From positions 1 through 40,310 of the forward strand of contig JBOFDK010000005.1 of assembly GCA_051646925.1 (NCBI GenBank): 40,310 bases of DNA, given 5' to 3'. Source of the stretch: JBOFDK01 sp051646925. Lineage in GTDB: Bacteria > Bacillota > Clostridia > Lachnospirales > Cellulosilyticaceae. Shown here one piece after another: positions 40,083 to 40,310 of the stretch. The notes beneath the pieces were generated by a model that searched no databases, was not told where the DNA came from, and saw only the letters and a list, made by a program, of their open reading frames with translations. Positions within the stretch are counted from its first letter, which is position 1. Every line of letters begins with the position of its first letter. The position numbers and the translations under genes were made by a program.

Positions 40083-40310
40083 ATGATAATGATAATATTA
40101 CTTGTTACTATAATTGTAATTGCGTGTATTACAACGTTAGGAACAGCTATGATTAAAAATCATTTTAAACAAATTGAAAAAAGTTTAGAAGTATTTATTG
40201 ACACAAAAGCTTATAAACCGCAAAGACAGATTATTTTTATTAGCAGTGTGTTGGAGAAATTAAGAAAAAGTGCAGAGGAAGAAGATGATGAAGATGTTAA
40301 GACAGTGATA
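40083..40310 (+). CDS. Membrane-anchored protein, 5' part only (cut by window edge)
   Basis: An open frame from ATG 40083 runs off the right edge with 76 codons visible. GGGGG (40073-40077) is 5 bases upstream. Residues 1-24 form one hydrophobic membrane segment (MIMIILLVTIIVIACITTLG), followed by KNHFKQIEKSLEVF and a charged, acidic stretch (SAEEEDDEDVK). Too little is present to name a family. Confidence 0.7.
   Translation, partial: MIMIILLVTIIVIACITTLGTAMIKNHFKQIEKSLEVFIDTKAYKPQRQIIFISSVLEKLRKSAEEEDDEDVKTVI

Overview
The window looks like chromosome from a low-GC, anaerobic, flagellated, endospore-forming Clostridia, most likely order Lachnospirales (inference). Pointers are the very AT-rich composition, strong AGGAGG-type ribosome binding sites, a BofA/YaaL sporulation pair, a sigma-D type flagellar promoter, a hybrid cluster protein, and a FabT-FabK type fatty acid cluster. 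There are no rRNA or tRNA genes, no prophage, no CRISPR array and no complete insertion sequence. The left edge may hold the tail of a TnpB-like element.

Layout. 1-4.8 kb: riboflavin-type ECF S component, a YjdM zinc-ribbon protein, a reverse-strand pair (MTA/SAH nucleosidase and YgjP-like metallopeptidase), then an ElaA-type acetyltransferase and an AlaX editing protein. 4.9-8.8 kb: a Crp/Fnr regulator divergent from hybrid cluster protein across a shared palindromic operator, and a CNNM/CBS membrane protein. 9.0-13.5 kb: a late flagellar islet with a sigma-D promoter, a 924-residue repeat protein with a FliK-like C-terminus, an unlisted 34-codon ORF, FliS and flagellin. 13.5-17.8 kb: VanZ, YaaL-bofA, then a 430-bp gap with a cluster of DnaA-box-like sequences, a perfect consensus promoter and a short terminated transcript (candidate small RNA), followed by an unknown lysine-rich protein, a flavodoxin/SCP2 fusion, a HIT protein and a minisatellite. 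17.8-26.3 kb: asparagine synthase (reverse), malic enzyme, MurG, a soluble chemoreceptor-like protein and a GGDEF-EAL protein whose catalytic motifs are all lost. 26.3-28.4 kb: ABC-F ATPase and a small membrane protein, both reverse.

28.4-38.2 kb: a complete type II fatty acid synthesis operon, fabT-fabH-acpP-fabK-fabD-fabG-fabF-accB-fabZ-accC-accD-accA. AccABCD makes malonyl-CoA, FabD loads it on AcpP, FabH starts chains, FabF/FabG/FabZ/FabK elongate them and FabT represses. FabT-type boxes (TTTG-N5-CAAA) lie over the operon promoter and, in tandem, inside the operon between fabK and fabD. 38.2-40.3 kb: a tandem duplicated pair of small unknown proteins with a repeated promoter module, a second divergent MTA/SAH nucleosidase, and the start of a membrane-anchored ORF cut by the window edge.

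Most of the window is housekeeping. The parts most worth a second look are the DnaA-box cluster with its small RNA gene (14.7-15.0 kb), the internal FabT boxes, the crp/hcp switch geometry, the flagellar repeat protein with the coupled small ORF, and the duplicated pair near the right end. Several gene starts were moved downstream from the longest-ORF start because the ribosome binding site supports only the inner start; each such entry says so.
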